A program made the translations under genes and the position numbers. Source: Pseudomonadota bacterium (lineage in GTDB: Bacteria > Pseudomonadota > Gammaproteobacteria > Steroidobacterales > Steroidobacteraceae). Taken from it: a stretch of DNA of 64,000 nucleotides. Below the pieces are notes generated by a model that was not told where the DNA came from, made no database searches, and was given only the letters and a program-made list of their open reading frames with translations. Location of the stretch: NCBI GenBank assembly GCA_018241525.1, contig JAFEDR010000011.1, positions 310,001 through 374,000 on the forward strand, given 5' to 3'. Below are positions 16,734-24,420 of the stretch, piece by piece. Position 1 is the first letter of the stretch; each line of letters begins with the position of its first letter.

Positions 16734-17354
16734 TCAGGGATGGGCGGGCTTGGCCACCGGGGGCTTGCCCGGGGCAGCCGGCGGCGGTGCGGCGGGGGCC
16801 AAGGTCAGGTGGACGACGACCTCGACCTTGCGCCCCACCATGCTCTCGTCGGCCCACTCGCCGGTACCGAGCCCGAAGTCGAGGCGGTCGAGCGTGACGC
16901 GCGCATCGAGCGTCGCGCCGCCATCCGCCGCCGCCTTCCACGCGAACGGGAACGCCAGGCGCTGCGTATGGCCCTTGATGGTCAGCTCGGCGTCGCCGAC
17001 TGCGCCGGTCGGGGTCGCGCGGATCGCGAGCGTGCGGAAGGTCGCGACCGGATACTTCGCGACATCGAACCAGTCGGTGGTCGCGATCGCCTGATCGCGG
17101 TCGGGGCTCTTGCTGTCGATCGACTTGAGGCGCATCGCGACTTCGAGTCGCGAGCCTGCCAGGTCGGCAGTCCCGAAGGCGATGCGGGCATCGAAGTCGC
17201 GGATCACGCCCGTGAACTTCTCTCCCTGCTGCGTGCCGATGAAGCTCAAGGAGCTCTGTGCCGGCACGACCGTGTACGTGGGCGCCGCGCCGGCGGTGCC
17301 GGTCGCGGCGGCGAGCACGAGCACGCCGAAGGCCCGCGGCCAGTGACGGTTCAT
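16734..17354 (-). CDS. YceI-family periplasmic lipid-binding protein
   Basis: This 206-residue protein has a signal peptide (MNRHWPRAFGVLVLAAATGTAGA) and the YceI lipocalin-like barrel: YTVVPAQSSLSFIGTQQGEKFTGVIRDFDARIAF, then SPDRDQAIATTDWFDVAKYPVATF and GDAELTIKGHTQRLAFPF. YceI proteins bind polyisoprenoid or amphiphilic ligands in the periplasm. The tail is Pro/Ala-rich (about 185-206). Start ATG 17354 overlaps the cytochrome b561 stop by ATGA, so the two are translationally coupled. A second YceI gene lies on the other side of the cytochrome gene. Confidence 0.9.
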   Translation of the reverse strand: MNRHWPRAFGVLVLAAATGTAGAAPTYTVVPAQSSLSFIGTQQGEKFTGVIRDFDARIAFGTADLAGSRLEVAMRLKSIDSKSPDRDQAIATTDWFDVAKYPVATFRTLAIRATPTGAVGDAELTIKGHTQRLAFPFAWKAAADGGATLDARVTLDRLDFGLGTGEWADESMVGRKVEVVVHLTLAPAAPPPAAPGKPPVAKPAHP

Positions 17355-17902
17355 CGCCTGCCTCCCACAACCGGCAGCATCGAGGCCAGCGTGCCGTCGC
17401 GATCGAGGAAGTGATGCTTGAGCGCAGCCGCGCCGTGCGCGAGGCCCAGCACGATCAGCAGCATCGCACCCGTCTCGTGCAGCTCCTTGGCGATCGACTT
17501 CAGCGCCGGGTCCGAGGCATGCAGCGCCGGAAGGTTGAAGAGATGGAACCACTGCAGCGGGAAGCCGGCCGCCGAGTTGAACAGCCAGCCGGTCAGCGGG
17601 ACGAGGAACATCAGCGCGTAGAGCGCGACGTGGGCGGCCGAGGCCGCCCATGCCTGCCAGGCCGGCATCGGCGCGGGCAAGGGCCGGCGCTCGCCGAGCC
17701 GCCACAGAAGGCGCAGCGCGGCGAGCGCGAGCAGCGTCAGTCCGACCGACTTGTGCAGCGCGTACACCTTGAGCTTCTGCGGCCCCAGCGGCAGGTCGGT
17801 CATGTAGTAACCGACGCTCAGGATGCCGGCGAACAACAGCAGCATCCCCCAGTGGAACAGGCGCGTGACGACGCCCCAGGTGGTCGCGGTCGATCGGAGC
17901 AT
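17351..17902 (-). CDS. Cytochrome b561 family protein
   Basis: This 183-residue integral membrane protein has four transmembrane helices (about 12-32, 48-68, 88-108 and 142-160). Haem-binding His candidates are in TRLFHWGML, YALHKSVGL, SAAHVALYAL and HETGAML/GLAHGAAALKHHFL. This pattern is that of bacterial di-haem b561 proteins, which move electrons between quinol and periplasmic partners. It is flanked by two yceI genes, 7 nt after one and overlapping the other by 4 nt. The recurring b561-YceI pairing suggests redox chemistry on an isoprenoid such as a quinone; that link is inferred. Confidence 0.9.
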   Translation of the reverse strand: MLRSTATTWGVVTRLFHWGMLLLFAGILSVGYYMTDLPLGPQKLKVYALHKSVGLTLLALAALRLLWRLGERRPLPAPMPAWQAWAASAAHVALYALMFLVPLTGWLFNSAAGFPLQWFHLFNLPALHASDPALKSIAKELHETGAMLLIVLGLAHGAAALKHHFLDRDGTLASMLPVVGGRR

Positions 17903-17909
17903 GATGGCC

Positions 17910-18494
17910 TCAGGTCTTAGGCACGTAGGACTCGATCTCGATGCGGACGAGGACGTCGTCGGCGACGCCCGGCACGTAGGCGCTGACGCCGAACTCGGAC
18001 CGCTTGACGGTGGTCGTGGCCGTGAAGCCCGCGGCCGCCGTCTTGCGCAGCGGATGCTCGCCGACCTTGTTGACCGTCAGCTCGAGGACGACCGGCTTCG
18101 TGACGCCGTGAATCGTCAGGTCGCCGTACAGCTTGCCGTGCGTGGCGTCGAGCTTCTCGAGCTTGCGGCTCGCGAAGGTGATCTCGGGATACTTGGCGAC
18201 CTCGAGGAAGTCGGCGCTCAGGATGTGGGTGTTCCACTTCGCGTCGCCGAGCTCGAGGCTCTGTACCGGCACGCGCGCGTCGACCTTCGAATGCGACCAG
18301 TCGTCGCCGTCGAAGGTGAAGCTGCCGTCGCCGATCTTGAACTCGCCGACCGAGTTCGAGAAGCCGAAGTGATTGACGAAGAACGTGATGCGCGAGTGCG
18401 TGGTGTCGATCGAATAGGTCACGGGCGCTGCGCCGGCACTGACGGCGGCGAAGGCGAGGACGGTTGCGGCGAGAAGTTTCTGGACGAGGGTCAT
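17910..18494 (-). CDS. YceI-family periplasmic protein (first gene of the YceI-b561-YceI operon)
   Basis: This 194-residue protein has the signal peptide MTLVQKLLAATVLAFAAVSAGA and a complete YceI barrel: YSIDTTHSRITFFVNHFGFSNSVGEFKIGDGSF, LGDAKWNTHILSADFLEVAKYPEITF, and a C-terminal strand EFGVSAYVPGVADDVLVRIEIES. Start ATG 18494 is supported by GGGAG 5 nt upstream; an in-frame ATG at 18506 is less likely. A TATATA stretch just before the Shine-Dalgarno may belong to the promoter. It is more canonical than the paralogue at 16734 and probably has the same class of isoprenoid ligand. Confidence 0.9.
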   Translation of the reverse strand: MTLVQKLLAATVLAFAAVSAGAAPVTYSIDTTHSRITFFVNHFGFSNSVGEFKIGDGSFTFDGDDWSHSKVDARVPVQSLELGDAKWNTHILSADFLEVAKYPEITFASRKLEKLDATHGKLYGDLTIHGVTKPVVLELTVNKVGEHPLRKTAAAGFTATTTVKRSEFGVSAYVPGVADDVLVRIEIESYVPKT

Positions 18495-18576
18495 GGCGGC
18501 TCCCATATATAAGTGGCCGGGCCGGGGGCGGCCGGGCCGATGGCGCTTCCCGCGGCGTGCCAGTGTACCCCCGGGA

Positions 18577-18588
18577 GGGTCGCGACCC
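18577..18588. promoter_or_regulatory. 12-bp palindrome upstream of the yceI operon
   Basis: GGGTCGCGACCC is a perfect palindrome about 85 nt before the first yceI start, within a larger imperfect repeat (CCCC...GGGG). The 188-nt spacer between the LysR gene and yceI has no other strong structure. It is a candidate operator only. Confidence 0.25.
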
Positions 18589-18682
18589 GCCGGGGTCTCA
18601 CCAGCATTGTTGCGGCATCCGGCGCCGTGCGGGAGCCGGTCGCGGCTCAACCCTGCGTTTCCCCAATGCGAACGATCCCGAT

Positions 18683-19609
18683 TCAGCGCCGTTCGCCGAG
18701 TTCCCAGGGCGGCCGCGGCCGCAGCGCCGCGAGCAGCTGTTCGACCACGGCCCGGACCCGCGGCGAGCCCTGCCGGTCCCGCGGGTACAGGGCGTGCATC
18801 GCGCTCGGCAGCGGCCGGCAGCCCGGGAGCACGCGCACCAGCTCCCCGTCCCGCAGCGCCTGCGCGACGATGAATTCCGGCAGCAGCACGAGCCCGAGGC
18901 CCGCGATCGCCGCGCCGCGCATCAGCTCGCCGTTGTTGGCGACGAACCGGCTCTGCACGCGCACCGAGCGCGGCTCGGTCGAGCCGCGCGCCGGCTGGAA
19001 CGACCAGACCTGGCCGGCCGCCAGGTGCGCATAGCCGATGCAGTCGTGGCGCGGCAGCTCATCGAGCGAAGCCGGCGAGCCGGCGCGCTCGAGGTAGGCC
19101 GGGCTCGCACAGAGCACGCGCGGCATGTCGGCGAGCTTGCGGCCGATCAGCGACGAATCGGCGAGCGGCCCGATGCGGATCCCGAGGTCGTATCCCGAGC
19201 CGAGCAGGTCGACCACCCGGTCATCCAGGTCGATGGCGACCTCGAGCGCCGGATGGGATCGCAGCAGCGGCCACAGCAGCCCGCCGAGGTACATGGTGCC
19301 GAAGGTCATCGGTGCCGCGATCCGGAGCAACCCCCGAAGCTCGCCGTCGGGGTCCTGGACGGCGGTCGTCGCCTCGTCGAGTGCCGCCAGGATCGCGCGG
19401 GCGCGATCGTAGAAGGTCCGGCCGCGCTCGTTCGGCACGACGCTGCGCGGCGTACGCTTGAGCAGCGTCGCGCCGAGCTCGCGTTCGAGCTCCGCGACCC
19501 GCTTGCTGACGACCGACTTCGCGACGCCGAGGCGACGGGCTGCCGCCGAGACGCTGCCGGTCTCGATCACGGCGGTGAAGGCGGCGATGTCATCGAGCCT
19601 GAGCGGCAT
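18683..19609 (-). CDS. LysR-family transcriptional regulator
   Basis: This 308-residue protein has an N-terminal winged HTH (DIAAFTAVIETGSVSAAARRLGVAKSVVSKRVAELERELG, residues 7-47) and a LysR substrate-binding domain (about 92-295) typical of the CrgA/DmlR-like subgroup (GELRGLLRIAAPMTFG, YDLGIRIGPLADSSLIGRKL). It is divergent from the CDGSH iron-sulfur gene, with an 82-nt spacer containing an inverted repeat. By the usual LysR rule it likely autoregulates and controls the divergent CDGSH/outer-membrane operon. The effector is unknown. Confidence 0.93.
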   Translation of the reverse strand: MPLRLDDIAAFTAVIETGSVSAAARRLGVAKSVVSKRVAELERELGATLLKRTPRSVVPNERGRTFYDRARAILAALDEATTAVQDPDGELRGLLRIAAPMTFGTMYLGGLLWPLLRSHPALEVAIDLDDRVVDLLGSGYDLGIRIGPLADSSLIGRKLADMPRVLCASPAYLERAGSPASLDELPRHDCIGYAHLAAGQVWSFQPARGSTEPRSVRVQSRFVANNGELMRGAAIAGLGLVLLPEFIVAQALRDGELVRVLPGCRPLPSAMHALYPRDRQGSPRVRAVVEQLLAALRPRPPWELGERR

Positions 19610-19633
19610 GGTTCGCGTCCCCCGAACTCGTGT

Positions 19634-19652
19634 GCCACAGTATAGGTGTGGC
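19634..19652. promoter_or_regulatory. Inverted repeat in the LysR/CDGSH divergent promoter
   Basis: GCCACA and TGTGGC form perfect 6-bp arms around GTATAGG. The centre contains a -10-like TATAGG for the rightward CDGSH gene. A dyad with this arm spacing in a divergent LysR spacer fits a LysR-type operator (T-N11-A class). Confidence 0.5.
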
Positions 19653-19691
19653 GCCCCGGATCATAGGCGGGCGCATCCAGCGGAGAGCGAC

Positions 19692-20327
19692 ATGGCGAAG
19701 GAAGTCGTCCGCGGCATCGCCGCGGAAATCCAGTTCGACGGCAGCCGGTGCATCCACTCGCGCCATTGCGTGCTCGACCGTCCGGACGTGTTCGTGCCGA
19801 ACGTGGCCGGCGAGTGGATCCACCCCGATGCCGCGACGCCGGACGAGGTGATGGCGCTTGCCCGCAACTGCCCGTCCGGCGCGATCGTCGCGCGCCGCCT
19901 CGACGGCGGCCCGGGCGAGGCTGCGCCGCTGGTCAACACCGCACGCGTGCTTGAGAACGGCCCGCTCGCGATCCACGCGCAGCTCACGGTACGCGGCGAG
20001 CCCGCCGGGTTTCGCGCGACGTTCTGCCGCTGTGGGCAGTCGAAGCAGAAGCCCTACTGCGACGGGTCACATGCGGCGGCGGGCTTCGCCGCGACAGGCG
20101 AACCGGCGGTGCGCGAGTCGGCGGCACTTCCGGTCCGCGGCGGCGCGCTTGCCGTCGAGCCGCAGCGCAACGGGCCACTGAAGTGCAGCGGTCCGCTCGA
20201 GGTGATCAGCGGCACCGGCCACACGATCGGGCGCGGCACGGAGTTCTACTTCTGTCGCTGCGGCCTGTCGAAGCAGAAGCCGTATTGCGACGGCAGCCAC
20301 CGCGCCGCGGGATTCACGGCCGAGTGA
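19692..20327 (+). CDS. Iron-sulfur protein with a mono-cluster ferredoxin domain and two CDGSH domains
   Basis: This 211-residue protein has an N-terminal divergent Fer4_19 domain (residues 10-72, with CIHSRHCVLDRPDVF and NCPSGAI) and two CDGSH iron-sulfur modules, CRCGQSKQKPYCDGSH (about 117-132) and CRCGLSKQKPYCDGSH (about 190-205). Each CDGSH module binds a [2Fe-2S] cluster through three Cys and one His. All ligand residues are present. Three clusters in one small soluble protein suggest electron transfer or cluster storage. The stop overlaps the GTG start of the next gene (GTGA). It is divergent from the LysR regulator. Confidence 0.9.
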   Translation: MAKEVVRGIAAEIQFDGSRCIHSRHCVLDRPDVFVPNVAGEWIHPDAATPDEVMALARNCPSGAIVARRLDGGPGEAAPLVNTARVLENGPLAIHAQLTVRGEPAGFRATFCRCGQSKQKPYCDGSHAAAGFAATGEPAVRESAALPVRGGALAVEPQRNGPLKCSGPLEVISGTGHTIGRGTEFYFCRCGLSKQKPYCDGSHRAAGFTAE

Positions 20328-21148
20328 CGTCGGCGAGCTCCGGGCGCGGGCGTCGGGCGACTCGGCGCCTGCTTGGCTGGCTGCTCGCGGCCAGCCTGCT
20401 CGCCGGCTGGCCGGCCGGCGCCGCGCTCGAGGATGAGATCCAGGTCTACCTCGACGACCTCGACGCGCCCGGCGAGTGGGGTCTCGAGGTCCACCTCAAT
20501 ACCACCCCGTCGGGCGTCACCACGCCCTCGTACCCGGGCGAGGTGGTGTCGGCCCGCGGTACGCGCCTGACGCAGGAGCTGTCCTACGGCCTCGGCAATG
20601 GCTTCGAGGCGGGGCTCTATCTGCCCGCCGTAGTCGAGCCGGGCGGACACCCGAACCTCGCCGGCGCGAAGCTGCGTCTGAAGTGGCTGCCGATCGCGGG
20701 CGGCGCCCAGCACGACGGCTGGTTTGCGGGCGCTAACCTCGAGCTCGCTCGCGTGCCGGAGCGCTACGAGCAGACCCGCTGGGGCTCTGAATTGCGCTTG
20801 ATGGCCGGGCGTCGGGTCGCCGGGTGGACACTGGGCATGAACCCCGTGTTCGCGTGGGCGCTCGGCGAGGGGGGCCACGCCACGCCGGACTTCGAGCTGG
20901 GCCTGAAGGCGGCGCGTGACGTCGCTCGCGGCATCGCGCTCGGCGCTGAGTACTACGCCGGACTCGGGCCGGTGGACGCGATCCCCGGCTGGGCCGGGCA
21001 GGACCATCGCCTGTACGCGACCCTCGACGTCGATCGCGCGCCCTGGGTATTCAATTTCGGCGTTGGCTACGGCCTGAGCGCCGCGGCGGATCGCTGGACG
21101 GTGAAGCTGATCATCGAAGTTCCGTTGCGCAGCGCATCAAAACGCTGA
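20324..21148 (+). CDS. Exported beta-rich protein, probably outer-membrane barrel
   Basis: This protein of about 274 residues has a basic N-terminus and a hydrophobic signal segment (LLGWLLAASLLAGWPAGA). Alternating amphipathic strands follow (GLEVHLNTTPSG, RLTQELSYGLGNGFEAGLYLPAVVEPG, AKLRLKWLPI, WFAGANLELARVPE), ending in a strand that leads to the polar C-terminus. This layout resembles small outer-membrane beta-barrels of unknown role. GTG at 20324 is the only start near the signal peptide and overlaps the CDGSH stop by GTGA, so the two are co-translated. No specific family is claimed. Confidence 0.75.
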   Translation: MTSASSGRGRRATRRLLGWLLAASLLAGWPAGAALEDEIQVYLDDLDAPGEWGLEVHLNTTPSGVTTPSYPGEVVSARGTRLTQELSYGLGNGFEAGLYLPAVVEPGGHPNLAGAKLRLKWLPIAGGAQHDGWFAGANLELARVPERYEQTRWGSELRLMAGRRVAGWTLGMNPVFAWALGEGGHATPDFELGLKAARDVARGIALGAEYYAGLGPVDAIPGWAGQDHRLYATLDVDRAPWVFNFGVGYGLSAAADRWTVKLIIEVPLRSASKR

Positions 21149-21301
21149 TCGTCGCCATTGCGCGACACGGACTGCCACCGAAACGACATGCGTGCGACAC
21201 GGTCGCCGTGCTAGCGTCGTTCCGTCCCGTCGTCGCCACCGCCCCGGGGAACTCCGCGGCGGCCCGGCCATCGAACCGTCCTGTCAGCGAGGTCGATGCC
21301 C

Positions 21302-21466
21302 ATGGACCTGACGATCCTGTCCGAAACCTTCGAGGTGCACGTGCTGCCCGAGGCCGAGCTCGAGCGGCTCGAGCTCCTGGCGCTCGCCTCGGCGGCGCTG
21401 ATCGCGCATGCGGAGCGCGTCGAGGCACTCGAGCGCGAGGCGGACGCGGAGCGCCGCGCCGCCTGA
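21302..21466 (+). CDS. Small acidic helical protein, 54 residues, unknown function
   Basis: The frame MDLTILSETFEVHVLPEAEL...AERRAA encodes a strongly charged protein, mostly one amphipathic helix with a Glu/Leu/Ala repeat (about 16-54). An in-frame ATG at 21296 is an alternative start; GAGG lies 9 nt before the ATG at 21302. A perfect 13-bp inverted repeat begins 2 nt after its stop, which supports it as a transcribed gene. No family is recognised. It might bind the convergent neighbour's product or act as a small regulator, but nothing in the sequence shows this. Confidence 0.5.
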   Translation: MDLTILSETFEVHVLPEAELERLELLALASAALIAHAERVEALEREADAERRAA

Positions 21467-21467
21467 G

Positions 21468-21496
21468 CGACGGCCGCAGCCGCGCTGCGGCCGTCG
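21468..21496. terminator. Bidirectional terminator hairpin
   Basis: CGACGGCCGCAGC and GCTGCGGCCGTCG are perfect 13-bp arms around a 3-nt loop (CGC). It lies between the convergent small gene (stop at 21466) and the gene ending at 21504. There is no long T-run, as is common in GC-rich genomes. Confidence 0.75.
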
Positions 21497-21503
21497 TTCC
21501 GAC

Positions 21504-21998
21504 CTACTTCTTCTTCGCCTTGGCGCGATGCCAGACGCTCGTGCGCGTCACGCGGTGGCCGTCTGCCAGCGTCGCCTTGGTGTTGACCGTCATCGTCTTG
21601 CCGTCTTTCGAGACTTCGATGGTCGTGAAGCCGACCACCTTGCCGCCGCGGCGCTCGGTGCGGATCGAGGTCAGCTTGTCGACGTTCACCATCGAGTAAC
21701 TGTCGAAGTACGTGCTGCCCGTGACGCTGACGGGATTGCCGTCCGCCTTGCCGGTCGACTCGTAATGCATGGCTGCGCCGCCCGCCGGCACGACGTCGAC
21801 GACCGAGGTGAACACGTCCTTCTTCGCGCTCACCAGCACGTGGCCGCTCGTCAGCGCGCCGCCGGCGCTGGCCGTGCTCGCCGCGGCGTCCAACTCCCAC
21901 TCGCCCACCATCGGCACGGGCGCGGCGACGGCCGACTGTACCCACAGCAGCGCGGCCGACGCCCCCGCCAGCAGGAATGCGTGAACTCCCCTCTTCAT
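21504..21998 (-). CDS. Periplasmic protein of unknown function (lipocalin-like GxWxLD motif)
   Basis: This 164-residue protein has a clear signal peptide (MKRGVHAFLLAGASAALLWVQSAVA). The mature part starts PVPMVGEWELDAAASTASAGG, a GxWxLdxxxS motif shared by a group of small proteobacterial exported beta-barrel proteins. Beta strands such as KVVGFTTIEVSKDGKTMTVNTKATLADG follow. The Lys-rich tail (AKAKKK) is notable. Start ATG 21998 has AGGAG 6 nt upstream. No function is assigned. Confidence 0.75.
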   Translation of the reverse strand: MKRGVHAFLLAGASAALLWVQSAVAAPVPMVGEWELDAAASTASAGGALTSGHVLVSAKKDVFTSVVDVVPAGGAAMHYESTGKADGNPVSVTGSTYFDSYSMVNVDKLTSIRTERRGGKVVGFTTIEVSKDGKTMTVNTKATLADGHRVTRTSVWHRAKAKKK

Positions 21999-22133
21999 GT
22001 GGTGCTCCTGATCGTTGTAATGAACGCCGCTTGCGGCGCGGGACCCGGCGCTCCTGCCGGGGGGACACTTCTTACCACGGTTACAGCCGAGTCGCGCGAC
22101 GTCGAGTGTTGCGACGCAGCAGCGCTCGTGCTC

Positions 22134-22149
22134 CGTCACGTCGGTGACG
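22134..22149. promoter_or_regulatory. Palindrome upstream of the persulfide dioxygenase gene
   Basis: CGTCAC-GTCG-GTGACG has perfect 6-bp arms with a 4-nt centre, about 95 nt before the start. A TAGGCT -10-like box lies at 22194-22199. The half-sites point the opposite way from the CRP-like sites in this window, so a different regulator is likely. Confidence 0.3.
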
Positions 22150-22242
22150 ACGTTCCGCGCGCGCACCCGATCGCCAAGGCCCCGCGACCGGGGTAGGCTG
22201 CGGCAGCGCACAAGACCCGTCGCCGCGCGGAGCCCGGCCCCC

Positions 22243-23301
22243 ATGATCTTTCGGCAACTGTTTGATGCCGCGTCCTCGACCTACACCTACATCCTGGCGG
22301 ATCCCGACACCCGCGAAGCCGTCGTCATCGACCCGGTGCTCGAGCACCGCCAGCGCGACGCAGCCCTGCTGCGCGAGCTCGAGCTGCGACCGGTCACGAC
22401 CCTCGAGACGCACGTGCACGCCGACCACGTCACGAGCGCGTGGTGGCTGCGGCGCGAGTTCGGCTGCCCGATCGCGCTCTCGGCCGCGAGCGGCGCGACC
22501 GGCGCCGATCGCTGGCTCGGTCACGGCGAGCGGGTCGCGTTCGGCGGCCGCCACCTCGAGGTACGGTCGACCCCGGGACACACGCACGGCTGCATTACGC
22601 TCGTGCTCGACGATCGCAGCCGCGCGATGACCGGCGACTGCCTGCTGATCCGCGGCGCGGGCCGCACCGACTTCCAGCAGGGCGACGCCCACGAGATGTA
22701 CCGCTCGATCCGCGAGCAGATCCTGTCGCTGCCGAATGAGTGCGAGCTCTATCCGGCGCACGACTACCGCGGCCTCACCTCGAGCAGCGTCGGCGAGGAG
22801 CGGCGCTGGAACCCGCGCATCGCCGACCCGGTCGGCGAGCGCGATTTCGTCGGCTACATGCAGAACCTCCACCTGCCGCATCCGAAGCAGATCGACGTCG
22901 CGGTGCCGGCCAACCTGCGGGTCGGTGCGCCGATCGGCGAGGTCGAGCCGGCCGGCCAGGACTGGGCGCCGCTGCGCTTCACGGTGGCGGGGATCTGGGA
23001 GATCGAGCCTGCCGGGCTCGCGGAACTCTCGCGACCGGTGCAGATCGTCGACGTGCGCGCCGCCGAGGAACTGGCGGGACCGCTCGGCCACATCGCCGGT
23101 GCGCGCTCGATCCCGCTCGAGGAGGTCGGCACGCAGGCCGCGACGCTGGATCGGGCGGTGCCGGTCGTCGCGGTCTGCCGCAGCGGCGCGCGCTCGGCGC
23201 AGGCGGTGGTGCTGCTGCAGCGCGCAGGCCTTCGCGAGGTCGCGAACCTCGCCGGCGGAATGCTGCGCTGGGTCGCGGAGCGCCACCCGGTGGAGGCCTG
23301 A
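22243..23301 (+). CDS. Persulfide dioxygenase (ETHE1-like) fused to rhodanese
   Basis: This 352-residue protein has an N-terminal metallo-beta-lactamase domain (1-235) with the iron site residues in THVHADHVTSA, TPGHTHGC, the ETHE1 signature LLIRGAGRTDFQQGD, and YPAHDYRG. A C-terminal rhodanese domain (about 260-350) carries the active-site loop CRSGARS with its sulfur-accepting Cys. ETHE1 enzymes oxidise glutathione persulfide to sulfite; the fused rhodanese can transfer sulfane sulfur, for example between thiosulfate and glutathione. The next genes (thioredoxin-like, flavodoxin-like, TSUP exporter) fit a sulfide/persulfide detoxification locus. The start is ATG 22243. Confidence 0.92.
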   Translation: MIFRQLFDAASSTYTYILADPDTREAVVIDPVLEHRQRDAALLRELELRPVTTLETHVHADHVTSAWWLRREFGCPIALSAASGATGADRWLGHGERVAFGGRHLEVRSTPGHTHGCITLVLDDRSRAMTGDCLLIRGAGRTDFQQGDAHEMYRSIREQILSLPNECELYPAHDYRGLTSSSVGEERRWNPRIADPVGERDFVGYMQNLHLPHPKQIDVAVPANLRVGAPIGEVEPAGQDWAPLRFTVAGIWEIEPAGLAELSRPVQIVDVRAAEELAGPLGHIAGARSIPLEEVGTQAATLDRAVPVVAVCRSGARSAQAVVLLQRAGLREVANLAGGMLRWVAERHPVEA

Positions 23302-23308
23302 GGCTACG

Positions 23309-23857
23309 ATGGCTCACCATCGGGCGACGGCCTCGCGGCTGCCGGGTTGCCTGCTCGGCGGGCTGCTCGCCGCGATGCCTGCCACCGCGGTGGCGACGCC
23401 AGGCGAGGTCGGCGTCGGGCAGCGACTCGGCGATGCGCCGCTAACGGGGCTCAATGGTCCTTCTCGCCGGCTGGCGGACTTCCGTGGCAAGCCGTTGCTG
23501 ATCAACGTCTGGGCCAGCTGGTGCGGGCCGTGCCGGCAGGAGATGGCTTCGCTCGACCGGCTGGCCTGGCTCGACCTCGCGCACGGCTTCAACATCATCG
23601 GCATCTCGACCGACGACTACGACGACCGGGCGCAGGCCTGGCTGCACGACTCGAACGCGACGATCAGCCAGTACATCGATCGCGCGCTGACGCTCGAGAA
23701 CCTGCTCGGCGCGTCGCGACTGCCGCTGACGGTGCTGGTCGGCGCCGACGGCCGTGTGCTCGCGAAGATCTACGGCTCGCGCGACTGGGACAGCCCGGAA
23801 TCCCTGGCGCTGATCCGGCGGACGTTCCGGCTGCCCGCCCCTGCCGCCGCGCGCTAG
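23309..23857 (+). CDS. Exported TlpA-like thioredoxin
   Basis: This 182-residue protein has an N-terminal hydrophobic signal/anchor (CLLGGLLAAMPATAVA) and a TlpA/ResA-type thioredoxin fold with the redox motif WASWCGPCRQEM (about 73-84). The cis-Pro loop is in ASRLPLTVLVGADG. It starts 8 nt after the persulfide dioxygenase stop, so it is probably co-transcribed. It likely reduces or exchanges disulfides in the periplasm; in this context it could handle protein persulfides. The substrate is not readable from sequence. Confidence 0.88.
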   Translation: MAHHRATASRLPGCLLGGLLAAMPATAVATPGEVGVGQRLGDAPLTGLNGPSRRLADFRGKPLLINVWASWCGPCRQEMASLDRLAWLDLAHGFNIIGISTDDYDDRAQAWLHDSNATISQYIDRALTLENLLGASRLPLTVLVGADGRVLAKIYGSRDWDSPESLALIRRTFRLPAPAAAR

Positions 23858-23935
23858 GCGGCGCGCCACCGGTCGCCCGCGACGCGGTACGCTTAGACAT
23901 GCACCCTGCTCGCGTTGCCGCGGGAGCCGCCCGTC

Positions 23936-24409
23936 ATGGCTGAATCGCCGCGCCGCATCCTGCTTGTCTACGGCGGGCATGCGGGCGGGCGCACGGAACG
24001 ACTGCGCGCCGCGGTGGAGGCTGGCGTCGGCGAGGCCGGCGCGGAAGTCGCGCTCACGAGCCGCCCGGCGCTGGCCTGCGGCATCGAGGAGCTGCTCGAT
24101 GCGCACGGCCTGCTGCTGGGCACCCCCGAGCACTTCGGCTACATGTCCGGTGCGCTGAAGGACTTCTTCGACCGCACGTTCTATCCGGCCGAGGGCAAGA
24201 CCTCGGGACTGCCGTACGCGCTGTTCGTGAGCGCCGGCAACGACGGTACCGGGACGGTGCGCGGCGTCGAGCGGATCGCGACCGGCTACGGCTGGAACGC
24301 CGTCTGTCCGCCGCTGGTGGTGGTCGGCGAGCCGGACTCCGCAGCGCTCGCGCGCGCCCGCGAGCTCGGCGCGACGCTGGCGGCCGGCCTCGCCGCCGGC
24401 ATCTTCTAG
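23936..24409 (+). CDS. Flavodoxin-like NAD(P)H:FMN/quinone reductase family protein
   Basis: This 157-residue protein has a flavodoxin fold: N-terminal strand RILLVYGGHAGGRTERLRAAV (phosphate loop), then LLLGTPEHFGYMSGALKDFFDRTF, the FMN-contacting loop typical of WrbA-like and NADPH-dependent FMN reductases, and PYALFVSAGNDGTGTVRGVERIATGYGW. The chosen ATG 23936 has GGGAG 9 nt upstream; an in-frame start 21 nt earlier is less supported. It lies 78 nt after the thioredoxin gene and 11 nt before the TSUP gene. Confidence 0.82.
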   Translation: MAESPRRILLVYGGHAGGRTERLRAAVEAGVGEAGAEVALTSRPALACGIEELLDAHGLLLGTPEHFGYMSGALKDFFDRTFYPAEGKTSGLPYALFVSAGNDGTGTVRGVERIATGYGWNAVCPPLVVVGEPDSAALARARELGATLAAGLAAGIF

Positions 24410-24420
24410 CCGCTCGCCCC

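Noticed and set aside
18517..18540. GGCCGGGC direct repeats before the yceI operon
   Set aside because: They are short and low in complexity, as expected by chance at this GC content, and are not clearly spaced like a binding site.
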